Counted from the first letter of the stretch, positions 23,949 to 32,640 are shown. The stretch is DNA of 38,152 bases from Massilioclostridium sp965141735 (GCA_965141735.1 CBCSOX010000004.1:1-38152); one strand, 5' to 3'. The notes: a model not told the origin generated them from the sequence alone. Numbers and translations: made by a program.

Positions 23949-24194
23949 CTAAACGCCGAGCAGGTGCTTAGCCTGTTCGGCGTCTTTGCGTTTGACAAAA
24001 ATGCGGTAGGTTCCCCCGGTCAGGCCGCTGCGTCCGAGGAGAGGAAACTCCCCGCCCAGATTGGTGCGGCCAAGTGTGGCGCCGCTGTCGGTCCCTTTGG
24101 CCTTAAAGCGGATCCGGTGCTGTGCGAGGACATCCTGTTTTTCAAAAAAGGTCTTTTGCTCGGTACAGAGATAGACTTCGATCCATCCAAACAT
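23949..24194 (-). CDS. small protein, DUF2007-like, unknown function
   Basis: 81 aa. It opens with a beta-strand-like WIEVYLCTEQ, then a helix (FFEKQDVLAQHRI) and strand (RFKAKG), a glycine-rich loop, and ends in a strand and helix (TYRIFVKRKDAEQAKHLL). This alternating pattern with an ending of (Y)xxFVxxxDxxxAxxLL resembles small DUF2007/signal-transducing-like proteins of Firmicutes, but the match is by pattern only. GGAGGG lies 5 nt before the ATG, which supports translation. A hairpin (GCCGA-CAGG arms) overlaps its stop codon region. It converges with the flippase gene. Confidence 0.65.
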   Translation of the reverse strand: MFGWIEVYLCTEQKTFFEKQDVLAQHRIRFKAKGTDSGATLGRTNLGGEFPLLGRSGLTGGTYRIFVKRKDAEQAKHLLGV

Positions 24195-24335
24195 TGTTTC
24201 CCTCCTTACAGGCTGCCTTTCAAATCAGCCCCGAGTCCATAGGGGCCTGAAAAAGGCTTTCTATTGTACTGTATAATTGACAATTCCTTTTTCTACAGTA
24301 TACGACATTTTTGAGTACAAAGCAACATTTTCTGG

Positions 24336-24364
24336 TTGCGCATGGGGGCGGAGTTTGCTATACT
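24336..24364 (+). promoter_or_regulatory. promoter of the CapA-family gene
   Basis: -35 TTGCGC (24336-24341), 17-nt spacer, -10 TATACT (24359-24364), start about 24 nt before the ATG. A second candidate lies upstream: TTGACA (24277-24282), 16 nt, TATACG (24299-24304). Confidence 0.65.
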
Positions 24365-24393
24365 TAGAGATATCAAAGGAGTTGTGGAGTAGG

Positions 24394-25587
24394 ATGAAAT
24401 TTTATAAACGCATTGCAAGCCTGGTCGTGTCAGCGGCCATGCTGTTTTCCCTCTCCGCGTGCAGTACTGGCAGCACGCGGCAGACGAGTTCCCAGGATCT
24501 GTCCGAAGCGACCCAGGCGAGTTCTTCCCAGGCGCCGGTGAGTTCTGCCGAGCCGGAACAGCCCAAGGAAGTTTCCCTCCTCATGATTGGGGACGACCTG
24601 CTGCACGAGGCGGTGATGGACAGCGGCCTTCAAGCGGACGGAAGCTACAATTATGACCATTTGTTTGCCCACATCCAAGAGGATATCGATGCGGCGGACA
24701 TCGCGGTGATCAATCAGGAGACGATTCTCGGCGGTGCGGAGTTTGGCTATACTGGCTACCCGATGTTCAACTCCCCCCAGGAAGTGGGGGACGCGATTGC
24801 CAAGGCGGGTTTTGACGTGGTGCTGCACGCGACCAATCACACGATGGACAAAAAGTACAAGGGAGTGCAGAATACCCTGGACTTTTGGAAAAAGTATCCT
24901 GACATTGAGGTGCTCGGCATTCACGAGAGCGCCGCGGACCAGGCGAAAATCCCGGTGATCGAAAAAAACGGGATTGCGATTGCAATGCTCAACTACACCT
25001 ACGGCCTCAATGGGCTCAAACTGCCCGAGGACAAGCCGTGGCTTGTCGACCTGATCGACAAGGACCGGATGGCCTCTGACATTGAGCGCGCCAAGGACAT
25101 TGCGGATCTGGTGGTGGTGTTCCCCCACTGGGGCACCGAATACACCTATGAGCCGGACAGCAACCAGCAGGATCTGACCAAATTCTTTGCCGAGCAGGGG
25201 GTAGACCTGGTCATCGGCACCCACCCCCACGTCGTCCAGCCGGTGGAGCGGGTGACGAGCAGCAGCGGACATGAAATGCTGGTGTACTATTCCCTGGGCA
25301 ATTACGTCTCCTGCCAGGACAAGGCGCCTCGCATGCTCGGCGGCATGGCGCGGGTGACGATCCAGAAAGACCCGGACGGAACCATCACCCACCCCGAGGC
25401 GGGGATCACCCCGCTCGTCACCCATTTTGAATCCAAGGCCAACTGGAATTACGGCGTCTACAAAATCGGGGACTACAACCAGGACCTCGCCGCAAAGCAC
25501 GGCATCCTGCGTTCAGACAGCAGCTTTTCCCTCGAAAAGATGCAGCAGCTTGCCCAGCAGGTTCTTGGGGACTGGATTGTCTCTTAG
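24394..25587 (+). CDS. CapA/PgsA-family lipoprotein (metallophosphatase-like fold)
   Basis: 397 aa. The N-terminus is a lipoprotein signal: KFYKR, a hydrophobic core and lipobox LSAC with Cys23, then a Ser/Gln/Glu-rich linker to about residue 60. The rest is the bacterial capsule-synthesis CapA domain, a calcineurin-like phosphoesterase fold: MIGDDLLHE, INQETILGG, HATNHTMDKK, FPHWGTEYTYEPD, IGTHPHVVQPVE and YYSLGNYVS are the family blocks with the metal-site Asp, Asn and His residues. Homologues take part in poly-gamma-glutamate capsule synthesis or wall attachment, but no capB/capC is adjacent, so the role here is open. The protein would be anchored outside the membrane. The ATG follows AAAGGAG and GGAG motifs. 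Confidence 0.88.
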   Translation: MKFYKRIASLVVSAAMLFSLSACSTGSTRQTSSQDLSEATQASSSQAPVSSAEPEQPKEVSLLMIGDDLLHEAVMDSGLQADGSYNYDHLFAHIQEDIDAADIAVINQETILGGAEFGYTGYPMFNSPQEVGDAIAKAGFDVVLHATNHTMDKKYKGVQNTLDFWKKYPDIEVLGIHESAADQAKIPVIEKNGIAIAMLNYTYGLNGLKLPEDKPWLVDLIDKDRMASDIERAKDIADLVVVFPHWGTEYTYEPDSNQQDLTKFFAEQGVDLVIGTHPHVVQPVERVTSSSGHEMLVYYSLGNYVSCQDKAPRMLGGMARVTIQKDPDGTITHPEAGITPLVTHFESKANWNYGVYKIGDYNQDLAAKHGILRSDSSFSLEKMQQLAQQVLGDWIVS

Positions 25588-26082
25588 GACCTGATTGTAG
25601 CTTTAGCAAAATCAAGCCACCGGCCCTGCTAAGGTGAGAACAAAAGCATTTGTTTTGCGCATAGAGCGAAGCGAATGACAAAAATGGTATCTTCAGCGTA
25701 AAAAGAGCTATTTGCAGTGTGTGATGCAAAGGACGGTTTTTCAGCGCCTTTTGCGGAGCGGGCCGGTCAATGCTCTTCTTGGTGTATGCCACCGGTTCAG
25801 CTGGTAACTTTGATTGAATGAAAGAACACCCCTTGCCGGTAAATATTTTTGTCTGACTGCGAGACCGATTCTCCGAATGCGAAATGGGGGACGGGGGACA
25901 CTCTCAGCCCCAATCTTGTCCAGGCAACTGCCGGTTTCCCGGTGTTTTCCTTTGAGCAATCCGGTGCGCGTGCTGCCGGAACACTTGCTGTTTTGCTTGA
26001 AATAGGATTTGGGAGTATCTCTGCGCGCAAAAGATTTTTCTGACACTGCACACACCGAATTTTATCCGTGTTTTCCTCGTAG
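25588..26082. other. gene-free stretch between CapA-family gene and metF
   Basis: About 495 bp. Open frames on the minus strand (for example 25741-26055) lack ribosome-binding sites and family-like sequence. I see no clear terminator for the CapA-family gene and no RNA I recognise. Confidence 0.4.
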
Positions 26083-26111
26083 TTGACATCATTTTTCCAG
26101 TTTGTTATAAT
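26083..26111 (+). promoter_or_regulatory. consensus SigA promoter of the met operon
   Basis: -35 TTGACA (26083-26088), 17-nt spacer, -10 TATAAT (26106-26111): a full consensus. Start near 26118 gives a leader of about 90 nt. Confidence 0.9.
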
Positions 26112-26127
26112 TACTAACAAGGAAATC

Positions 26128-26192
26128 TCTATTTTGACAATAGAATTGATAGGATCAAGACCTTTCTATTTTAGAAAATAGAAAGGTCTTTT
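26128..26192 (+). promoter_or_regulatory. short attenuator-like leader of metF
   Basis: Two stems in a 90-nt leader. The first is TCTATT/AATAGA (26128-26144). The second is a perfect stem of up to 16 bp between 26157-26172 and 26175-26190, running into TTTT, a terminator. TCTATTTT at 26128-26135 is also complementary to AAAATAGA at 26175-26182 in the right arm of the terminator, so a competing antiterminator is possible. The metF ribosome-binding site (AAAGG) starts 4 nt after the T-run. The leader is too short for an S-box and lacks T-box and cobalamin-riboswitch features. Confidence 0.6.
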
Positions 26193-26207
26193 CAGAAAGG
26201 ACAAAGC

Positions 26208-27077
26208 ATGTATATTAAAGAACTCTATCGAATCAAACGTCCTGTACTTTCGTTTGAGACCTTCCCGCCCAAGCAGCAGAGCGCGCTCGAAACCATCACC
26301 GACACGCTCGGGCAGCTCACCGCGCTGCACCCCGACTTCATCAGCGTCACCTACGGTGCGGGCGGCAGCGGAAACAGCGGCAAGACCACCGAAATCGCTT
26401 CCATGATCAAGAACGATTTCGGGGTGGAGCCGCTCGCGCACCTGACAGCCATCACCGCAAAGCGGGAGGTGATCCGCAACACCCTCGCTGATCTCAAGGC
26501 AAAGGGTGTCCAGAACATCATGGCGTTGCGCGGGGATGTTCCAGCCGGATTTGAAGGGGACCCAAACGGGGACTTTGTCTATGCGGCGGACCTGATTCGG
26601 GAAATCCAGCAGGTGGGCGGTTTCTGCGTGGGTGCGGCCTGTTACCCCGAGGGGCACATCGACTGTGACAGCCTCCCCAACAACTACGCCCACCTGCTGC
26701 AAAAGCAGGAGGCGGGGGCGGATTTCCTCATCTCCCAGCTCTTTTTCGACAACGCTCAGTTCTACTACTTTCTCGAGCGCGCCCGCCGCGCAGGGGTGAC
26801 CATCCCAATCGTGCCGGGAATCATGCCGATGATGAGCAAGACCCAGGTGCAGCGGATGATCTTCACCTGCGGCGTCAGCCTGCCCTCCCGCATCATCCGC
26901 ATCCTGCACAAATACGAAAACGATCCCCAGAGCCTTGAGCAGGCGGGGATTGAATACGCCTGTGAGCAGGTGACCGACCTGATTAAAAACGATGTGGACG
27001 GCGTCCACATCTACACCATGAACAAGCCCCAGGTTGCGGCAGCCTGCAAAAGCAGGATTGATTTCCTGCTCAAGTAA
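26208..27077 (+). CDS. metF: methylenetetrahydrofolate reductase
   Basis: 289 aa TIM-barrel flavoenzyme that reduces 5,10-methylene-THF to 5-methyl-THF, the methyl donor for MetH. Family blocks: LSFETFPPK near the start (catalytic Glu17), ISVTYGAGGSG, HLTAITAKRE, ALRGDVPAG, and the FAD/folate-site segments ISQLFFDNAQFY and VPGIMPM. Length fits the bacterial single-domain enzyme. The ATG has AAAGG at 7-nt spacing directly after the leader terminator. It heads a three-gene operon with the reactivation-domain gene (12-nt gap) and metH. Confidence 0.95.
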   Translation: MYIKELYRIKRPVLSFETFPPKQQSALETITDTLGQLTALHPDFISVTYGAGGSGNSGKTTEIASMIKNDFGVEPLAHLTAITAKREVIRNTLADLKAKGVQNIMALRGDVPAGFEGDPNGDFVYAADLIREIQQVGGFCVGAACYPEGHIDCDSLPNNYAHLLQKQEAGADFLISQLFFDNAQFYYFLERARRAGVTIPIVPGIMPMMSKTQVQRMIFTCGVSLPSRIIRILHKYENDPQSLEQAGIEYACEQVTDLIKNDVDGVHIYTMNKPQVAAACKSRIDFLLK

Positions 27078-27089
27078 GGCGGTGCCGGA

Positions 27090-27770
27090 TTGAAATATAG
27101 GAGAATTGACAAACAGGAGGTGCTGCGCTACCTCGGCTATCAGGGTCAGGCGGTGGATGCAGACCTCGACAGCTTGATTGACAGCTGCATTGCGGAGTGC
27201 GAGCGCACGGCGATCCCGCGCACTTGTTACCAGTTGTTTGACATTGAGCCAACAGAGGGGGGGATTGCCGTATGCGGAACAAGCCTTGTTCTGCGCGGCA
27301 AATCGATCTATGAGCATCTCAAGGACGCCCGCCGCTGCGCGATACTCGCGGCGACGCTCGGTGCGCCGTACGACAGCACCATCCGGGTGCAGCAGAACCA
27401 GTCGATGACCAAGGCGCTGATTCTCGACGCCTGCGGCACCGACTACATTGAAAAGGTGTGCGATACGGTGGAGTCCGAAATCAAGCAGCGGGCCGCACAG
27501 GAGGGGCTGTTTACCAACTTTCGGTTCAGTCCGGGCTATGGGGATCTGCCGCTTGAACAGCAGCCCCAGGTGACCGCTCTGCTCGACACCTCCCGCAAGA
27601 TCGGGCTCACCTGCACCCCCAGCCTGATTATGCTGCCGCGCAAGTCGGTGACTGCGATCATTGGGTTTGTGAGCGACCCGCCACCCGGGCAGCGCAAGCC
27701 CGCCTGTGCGGACTGCCAGTTCGCGCCAAACTGCACTTTGAGGAAAGAGGGAAAATTCTGTGGACGTTAG
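27090..27770 (+). CDS. stand-alone methionine synthase reactivation-domain protein
   Basis: 226 aa. Its C-terminal half matches the SAM-binding activation domain that forms the end of E. coli MetH: RFSPGYGDLPLEQQP (Arg145 on) and later TPSLIMLPRKSVTAIIG. In full-length MetH this domain uses SAM and an electron donor to re-methylate inactive cob(II)alamin; here it is a separate protein beside a MetH that lacks it. The N-terminal half is a helical region found in clostridial versions. The C-terminus has four cysteines (206, 209, 215, 224) in CADCQFAPNC and KFC, a possible Fe-S or zinc site. The start is TTG with a weak ribosome-binding site; it overlaps metH by 11 nt. Confidence 0.9.
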   Translation: MKYRRIDKQEVLRYLGYQGQAVDADLDSLIDSCIAECERTAIPRTCYQLFDIEPTEGGIAVCGTSLVLRGKSIYEHLKDARRCAILAATLGAPYDSTIRVQQNQSMTKALILDACGTDYIEKVCDTVESEIKQRAAQEGLFTNFRFSPGYGDLPLEQQPQVTALLDTSRKIGLTCTPSLIMLPRKSVTAIIGFVSDPPPGQRKPACADCQFAPNCTLRKEGKFCGR

Positions 27771-30120
27771 GGAGTATTGGAAGGATCATATTTTGGTATT
27801 TGACGGGGCGATGGGCACCATGCTCCAAAACAAGGGGATGCAGGTCGGCGACCTGCCTGAGACCCTCAACTTCACCCACCCTGAGCTTGTCACCGAGATC
27901 CATAGGGAGTACGTTGAGGCGGGAAGCGATGTAGTGAGCGCCAACACCTTCCAGGCGAACGAGTTCAAGCTCCACGGCTGCGGCTACACAGTGGAGCAGG
28001 TGATCACCCAGGCGGTGAAGCTCGGCAAACAGTCGGGCGCGAGGTTCGTCGCGCTCGATGTCGGCCCGCTCGGGCAGCTCGTCGAGCCGATGGGCACGGT
28101 GAAGTTCGAGACGGCCTACGAGCTGTTTCGCCAGCAGGTGGTCGCCGGCGAACAGGCGGGAGCTGACCTGATTCTTATCGAGACGATGTCCGACCTCTAT
28201 GAAACCAAGGCAGCTTTGCTCGCGGCCAAGGAAAACACCAGCCTTCCGGTCATCGTCAGCCTGACTTATCAGGGAGACGGCCGCACCTTTACTGGAACCG
28301 ACCCAGTCACCGGCACCATCACCCTCCAAAGCCTTGGCGCGGACGCGGTCGGGGTCAACTGTTCCATCGGCCCGGATGACCTCATCCCGATTGTGGAGCA
28401 GATCCTCACCTATGCCCAGGTGCCGGTGATCATGCAGGCCAACGCGGGACTGCCCAAAATTCAGGACGGAAAAACAGTATACGACGTGCACGCCGAGGCG
28501 TTTGCCGAGGCGGTTTCCAGGATGATGGACAGGGGCGTCCGGATCGTGGGCGGCTGCTGCGGCACCGATCCGGACTACATCCGGCTGCTGCGCCAAAAAG
28601 CGGACGGGATGAAGCCGGTTGTGACATCCCCGAAACGGGTGACCGCGGTCACCTCTGGCACCAAGACAGTCATTCTCGACCACTGTGTCACCGTAATTGG
28701 GGAGAGGATCAACCCGACGGGCAAAAAGCGGCTCAAAGAGGCGTTGCGGGAAAACCGGATGGACTACATCGTCGGCGAGGCGATCAACCAGGCAAACGCC
28801 GGGGCGGACGTGCTCGACGTCAACGTCGGACTGCCCGAAATCGATGAGCCCACCATGATCGCCCGGGCGGTCAAAGAGGTGCAGGGGGTGACCAACCTCC
28901 CGGTTCAGGTCGACAGCTCGGATGCCGCGGCGATTGAGAGCGGGGTGCGCGCCTGCAACGGCCGCCCCATCATCAACTCGGTCAATGGCAAGGCGGACAA
29001 CCTGGCGGCAGTGCTTCCCATTGTCAAAAAGTACGGCGCGGTCGTTGTCGGGCTCACCCTGGACGAAGGCGGGATTCCCGCGACTGCGGAGGAAAGGTTC
29101 GCCGTCGCCAAAAAGATTGTCGATACGGCGGCGGAATACGGGATTCCCAAAGAGGACATCCTCATTGACTGCCTCACCCTCACCGCCTCGGCGCAGCAGG
29201 AGCAGGTGCTTGCGACCCTCGAGGCGATTCAGCTTGTCAAGGAGCGGCTGGGGGTTAAAACAGTGCTTGGGGTGAGCAACGTCTCGTTCGGCCTGCCCAG
29301 CCGTCCTCTTCTCAACAGCGTCTTTCTCGCGGCCGCGTTTGGCGCGGGACTCGACGCGCCGATCCTCAACCCCCTGTCTAAAGAGATGATGGACGCGGTT
29401 CACACTTTCCGGGTCATCAACAATCAGGACAAGGACGCGGTCGGCTACATTAATCGGTATGCAAACGCCCAGCCCGCACAGCAGGCAGCAGTAGCAGTGG
29501 GAGAAATTTCCCTCCAGGAGATGATTGTCCAGGGGCGCAGGGAGGAGGCTCCAGCCAAGGTGCGGGAGCTGCTGCAGACCACCCCGGCGCTCGAGATCAT
29601 TGACAGCCACTTTGTCCCCGCCCTGGACATCGTCGGGCAGCGGTATGAGAAGGGGGAGATCTTCTTGCCCCAGCTGATGCAGTCCGCCGAGGCGGTTAAG
29701 GCATCGTTTGAGGTGATCAAAGCGTCGATGGAAGCGGGGGAGAAATCCCAGAGCAAGGGCAGGGTGATCGTCGCGACAGTGCTCGGCGACATCCACGACA
29801 TCGGAAAAAACATTGCCAAGATGCTGCTCGAAAACTACGGCTATGATGTCATTGACCTGGGAAAAGACGTGCCAATTGAGGCGGTTGTGCAAACGGCAAA
29901 GGAACAGCACATCCAGCTCATCGGCCTGAGTGCCCTCATGACCACTACGGTCAAAAACATGAAAGATACGATTTCCGCCATCCGCGACGCAGGGCTTACC
30001 TGCAAAATCATGGTGGGCGGCGCGGTGCTCAACGAGGAATACGCCGAGTTTGTCGGCGCGGACTTTTACGTCAAGGACGGGCGGGAAAGCGTCGAACTCG
30101 CGCAGTCTATTTTCCGTTAG
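27760..30120 (+). CDS. metH: cobalamin-dependent methionine synthase, short form
   Basis: 786 aa. Transfers methyl from methyl-THF through cobalamin to homocysteine. Domains in order: homocysteine-binding barrel (1-300; FDGAMGTMLQ, zinc ligands Cys201 in GVNCSIGP and Cys266/Cys267 in GGCCGTDP); folate-binding barrel (about 315-570; GERINPTGKK, VDSSD, NSVNGK); cobalamin cap helices (about 585-665); B12-binding Rossmann domain with GDIHDIGKN (lower axial His679). The fourth, reactivation domain is missing and is encoded by the gene before it. The start is GTG with GAGGAAAGAGGG upstream, inside the end of that gene. Typical of anaerobic Firmicutes. No terminator follows directly. Confidence 0.97.
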   Translation: MDVREYWKDHILVFDGAMGTMLQNKGMQVGDLPETLNFTHPELVTEIHREYVEAGSDVVSANTFQANEFKLHGCGYTVEQVITQAVKLGKQSGARFVALDVGPLGQLVEPMGTVKFETAYELFRQQVVAGEQAGADLILIETMSDLYETKAALLAAKENTSLPVIVSLTYQGDGRTFTGTDPVTGTITLQSLGADAVGVNCSIGPDDLIPIVEQILTYAQVPVIMQANAGLPKIQDGKTVYDVHAEAFAEAVSRMMDRGVRIVGGCCGTDPDYIRLLRQKADGMKPVVTSPKRVTAVTSGTKTVILDHCVTVIGERINPTGKKRLKEALRENRMDYIVGEAINQANAGADVLDVNVGLPEIDEPTMIARAVKEVQGVTNLPVQVDSSDAAAIESGVRACNGRPIINSVNGKADNLAAVLPIVKKYGAVVVGLTLDEGGIPATAEERFAVAKKIVDTAAEYGIPKEDILIDCLTLTASAQQEQVLATLEAIQLVKERLGVKTVLGVSNVSFGLPSRPLLNSVFLAAAFGAGLDAPILNPLSKEMMDAVHTFRVINNQDKDAVGYINRYANAQPAQQAAVAVGEISLQEMIVQGRREEAPAKVRELLQTTPALEIIDSHFVPALDIVGQRYEKGEIFLPQLMQSAEAVKASFEVIKASMEAGEKSQSKGRVIVATVLGDIHDIGKNIAKMLLENYGYDVIDLGKDVPIEAVVQTAKEQHIQLIGLSALMTTTVKNMKDTISAIRDAGLTCKIMVGGAVLNEEYAEFVGADFYVKDGRESVELAQSIFR

Positions 30121-30143
30121 TACTTGCTGCGTTTAGTTGAATT

Positions 30144-30201
30144 GGGTGAACCTCCGCAGACTTTCCACTAAAAAAGCAAAGTCTGTTGAAAAGATTCACC
30201 C
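30144..30201 (+). other. two-stem RNA structure after metH
   Basis: Outer stem GGGTGAA (30144-30150) / TTCACCC (30195-30201) and inner stem CAGACTTT (30157-30164) / AAAGTCTG (30178-30185), separated by an internal loop. No T-run follows, so it looks like a 3'-end stabiliser or structured RNA, not a terminator. Confidence 0.45.
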
Positions 30202-30893
30202 AGGACAGCACAGGGGTTTCTGCGCGGCATTGAAACAGGGCTGCTGATTGCTTGAACGGAGAAATACCACCGGTTTTGCCATTCAAAATAAAATGCTGCG
30301 AGCAAATCATTTTGTTGGAGTGAGGGAATTGAGATTGTTTTACTGGCTGCAGGACAAGAAAGCGAAAGGGATACAGGCGGTCGGGGAGACGACGTCTTCT
30401 CACCGCTATTTCAGAGATTGGGCTGTGCGGTGTCCGTTTTAAACTGCTGCATCCCAACAGTTCATCTTTTGGTTTTGATTCGGGTAGGGTCGAGCTGGCA
30501 GAAAATTGCTCAAGCCGTACTTTCTTGTACAACAAAGGAACGCCTTTTGTCTGACCCGTGCGGGCCTGCATTTGCGGAATCATTTCTGTTTTAATATTTA
30601 TTATAGAAATCACAAAATATACCGGATGTAAAGAGCTGTGAAATTCCCCTTCACGGCTCTTTTGCAGCATTACAGTCACCAGAGAAGGCGTCTTCCGGAT
30701 GAATCTAGGTCCCTTTTCTACTTAAAGAGAAGTACATGACCAGCCAAATTTGGCTGACGTTTGGTCTTATTCGCATTGATTCAGTGGAAATACGGATTGG
30801 GCGTGGCCGGTGAAATAGACAGGAATTGCAAAGAAAATCGACGAAAAACGACCCCAATAAATTGGATAAAATGCAAAAAAAGACAAAAAAAGA
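30202..30893. other. long gene-free stretch between metH and malQ
   Basis: About 690 bp without a supported gene. A minus-strand open frame of 190 codons (30107-30679) lacks a ribosome-binding site and runs through a terminator, so I do not call it. A terminator at 30630-30663 divides the stretch; the last 200 bp are AT-rich and lead to the malQ promoter. Confidence 0.4.
30630..30663 (+). terminator. rho-independent terminator between metH and malQ
   Basis: Stem AAGAGCTGTGAA (30631-30642) / TTCACGGCTCTT (30650-30661) with one G-T pair and a 7-nt loop, flanked by A and T. It lies 510 nt after metH, so it ends either a very long 3' region or an unrecognised RNA. Confidence 0.7.
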
Positions 30894-30922
30894 TTGATTT
30901 TTAATGTGTAATTGTATATAAT
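30894..30922 (+). promoter_or_regulatory. SigA-type promoter of malQ
   Basis: -35 TTGATT (30894-30899), 17-nt spacer, perfect -10 TATAAT (30917-30922). The leader to malQ is about 130 nt. Confidence 0.75.
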
Positions 30923-31061
30923 ATGAATAGCACTCAATTTTTAGCAATGCGGCAGGCCCAATCCTTGTGATTGAAGAGCCCAAGCGGGAATGCCGAACAA
31001 GGCGTTTGTTCCTGCTCAGGCAGGGCCCGGCGCAACTCTAGAGGGAAAGCGAGAGGACATC

Positions 31062-32531
31062 ATGAGGGAAAGTGGAATACTCATGCACATCAGCAGCCTG
31101 CCGTCCCCGCACGGGATCGGTACGATGGGGGAGGAGGCCTACAAATTTGTGGACTTTCTCAAAGAGGCGGGACAGAAAAACTGGCAGGTCCTGCCCCTCG
31201 GGCCGACGAGCTATGGGGATTCCCCCTACCAGAGCTTTTCGGTGTTTGCGGGCAACCCCTATTTCATCGACCTGGATCTCCTCAAAGAGCAGGGACTGCT
31301 CCGACAGGATGAGATCGATACCTGCGACTTTGGTTCGGAGGAAGAGCGGGTTGACTATGAAAAGCTGTTTCAAAATCGGGCCAGCCTGCTGAAAAAAGCG
31401 TTTTCCCGGTTTGAACCAAACTCCGCCTACCAGTCGTTTGTCGTGGACAACGCGTTTTGGCTGGAGGATTACGCCTTGTTCCTGACGGTCAAGGAGTGCT
31501 ACTGCCACTGCTCCTGGCTTGAATGGGGGGAGGGAATCCGACTGCGCAAGCCTTGGGCGGTCGCGATGTACCGCGATCTGTTTGCAGAGCAGATTGCATT
31601 CCAGAAATTTGTGCAGTTCCTCTTTTTCAGCCAGTGGAGCGCCCTCAAGGCCTATGCCAATCAAAACGGCGTCCGCATCATCGGGGATATGCCGATTTAC
31701 GTCGCGCTCGACAGCGCCGACGTGTGGGGCAACAGCAGAATGTTCCAGCTCGATCAGGACAACCGGCCGCTGCGGGTGGCGGGCTGCCCGCCCGATGGGT
31801 TTTCCCCGACCGGACAGCTGTGGGGAAATCCGCTTTACAACTGGGAGGCAATCCGCCGGGACGGCTACGGCTGGTGGGTGCGCCGGGTGCGCGCCGCCTC
31901 CAAACTTTACGATGTGACCCGGATCGACCATTTCCGCGGCTTTGAGTCCTATTACGCAATCCCCTTCGGCGATGAGACCGCAGAGCACGGCGAGTGGTTC
32001 CAGGGCCCGGGCTATGCTCTGTTTGAGACCATCAAACAGGAGCTGGGGGAGATCTCGATTATTGCGGAGGATTTGGGCTTTCTCACTCCCGAGGTGCACA
32101 CACTGCTTGAGCAGTGCGGCTACCCTGGCATGAAGGTGCTGCAGTTTGCGTTTAATCCGTGGGATGACAACGACTACCTGCCGCACAATTTTGTGCCCAA
32201 CTGCGTGGCCTACACCGGGACGCACGACAACGACACCACCCTGGGCTGGACAGAGTCCACACCGCCAGAGGAGGTTGAGTATGCGGCAAAATACCTGCAC
32301 ATTTATGATCGCGCCTCCTATCCTTGGGCGTTTCTGCGGGCGGTGTGGGGGAGCGTCGCTCAACTCGCAATTGCGCCGATGCAGGATTTTCTCGCCCTCG
32401 GCAGTGAGGCGAGAATGAATACCCCGTCAGTCCTCGGCGGGAACTGGCAGTGGCGGATGAAAAGAGGGGCGATTTCCCCCGAGCTCACCCGGAGTATCCG
32501 GGAGCTCACTGAAATCTACCGAAGAGCGTAA
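31062..32531 (+). CDS. malQ: 4-alpha-glucanotransferase (amylomaltase) MalQ
   Basis: 489 aa GH77 enzyme that transfers 1,4-glucan segments between maltodextrins or glycogen chains in the cytoplasm. N-terminal GILMHISSLPSPHGIG and LPLGPTSYGDSPYQS are diagnostic. Catalytic residues: nucleophile Asp289 in RIDHFRGFESYY, acid/base Glu336 in IAEDLGFLTPEV and the third acid Asp389 in GTHDNDTT. GDMPIYVALDSADVW is also conserved. The ATG at 31062 has GAGAGG at 5-nt spacing; an upstream in-frame ATG at 30990 has no such site and would add residues unlike the family. Single-gene unit with promoter and terminator; no other glycogen genes in the window. Confidence 0.96.
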   Translation: MRESGILMHISSLPSPHGIGTMGEEAYKFVDFLKEAGQKNWQVLPLGPTSYGDSPYQSFSVFAGNPYFIDLDLLKEQGLLRQDEIDTCDFGSEEERVDYEKLFQNRASLLKKAFSRFEPNSAYQSFVVDNAFWLEDYALFLTVKECYCHCSWLEWGEGIRLRKPWAVAMYRDLFAEQIAFQKFVQFLFFSQWSALKAYANQNGVRIIGDMPIYVALDSADVWGNSRMFQLDQDNRPLRVAGCPPDGFSPTGQLWGNPLYNWEAIRRDGYGWWVRRVRAASKLYDVTRIDHFRGFESYYAIPFGDETAEHGEWFQGPGYALFETIKQELGEISIIAEDLGFLTPEVHTLLEQCGYPGMKVLQFAFNPWDDNDYLPHNFVPNCVAYTGTHDNDTTLGWTESTPPEEVEYAAKYLHIYDRASYPWAFLRAVWGSVAQLAIAPMQDFLALGSEARMNTPSVLGGNWQWRMKRGAISPELTRSIRELTEIYRRA

Positions 32532-32559
32532 CACGTGGGTGCTTGCCCATGTGAATCCG

Positions 32560-32596
32560 GGCAGGCAGATCGATTCGATTTGCCTGCCCTTTCGTT
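32560..32596 (+). terminator. terminator of malQ
   Basis: Stem GGGCAGGCA / TGCCTGCCC with an inner ATCG/CGAT stem and one bulged G, then TTTCGTTT. It starts 28 nt after the malQ stop. Confidence 0.8.
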
Positions 32597-32640
32597 TGAC
32601 TTATAAGCGACGAATTTTGTCGAATTTGGAGGGGATTCCC

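Noticed and set aside
25741..26120. Two overlapping minus-strand frames before metF
   Set aside because: Both compete for the same DNA, lack good starts and run into the metF promoter.
26118..26207. SAM (S-box), cobalamin or T-box riboswitch before metF
   Set aside because: The leader is only about 90 nt and shows none of the conserved cores of these RNAs.
27658..29910. 750-codon minus-strand open frame antisense to metH
   Set aside because: It lies opposite a certain metH gene with all catalytic motifs; the product is rich in His, Arg, Asp and Leu without any family pattern. It is a side effect of GC-rich third positions.
30107..30679. 190-codon minus-strand frame between metH and malQ
   Set aside because: No ribosome-binding site, crosses a terminator hairpin and overlaps the metH stop codon; no recognisable protein features.
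31038..32363. 441-codon minus-strand frame antisense to malQ
   Set aside because: Same effect as over metH; malQ is certain on the plus strand.
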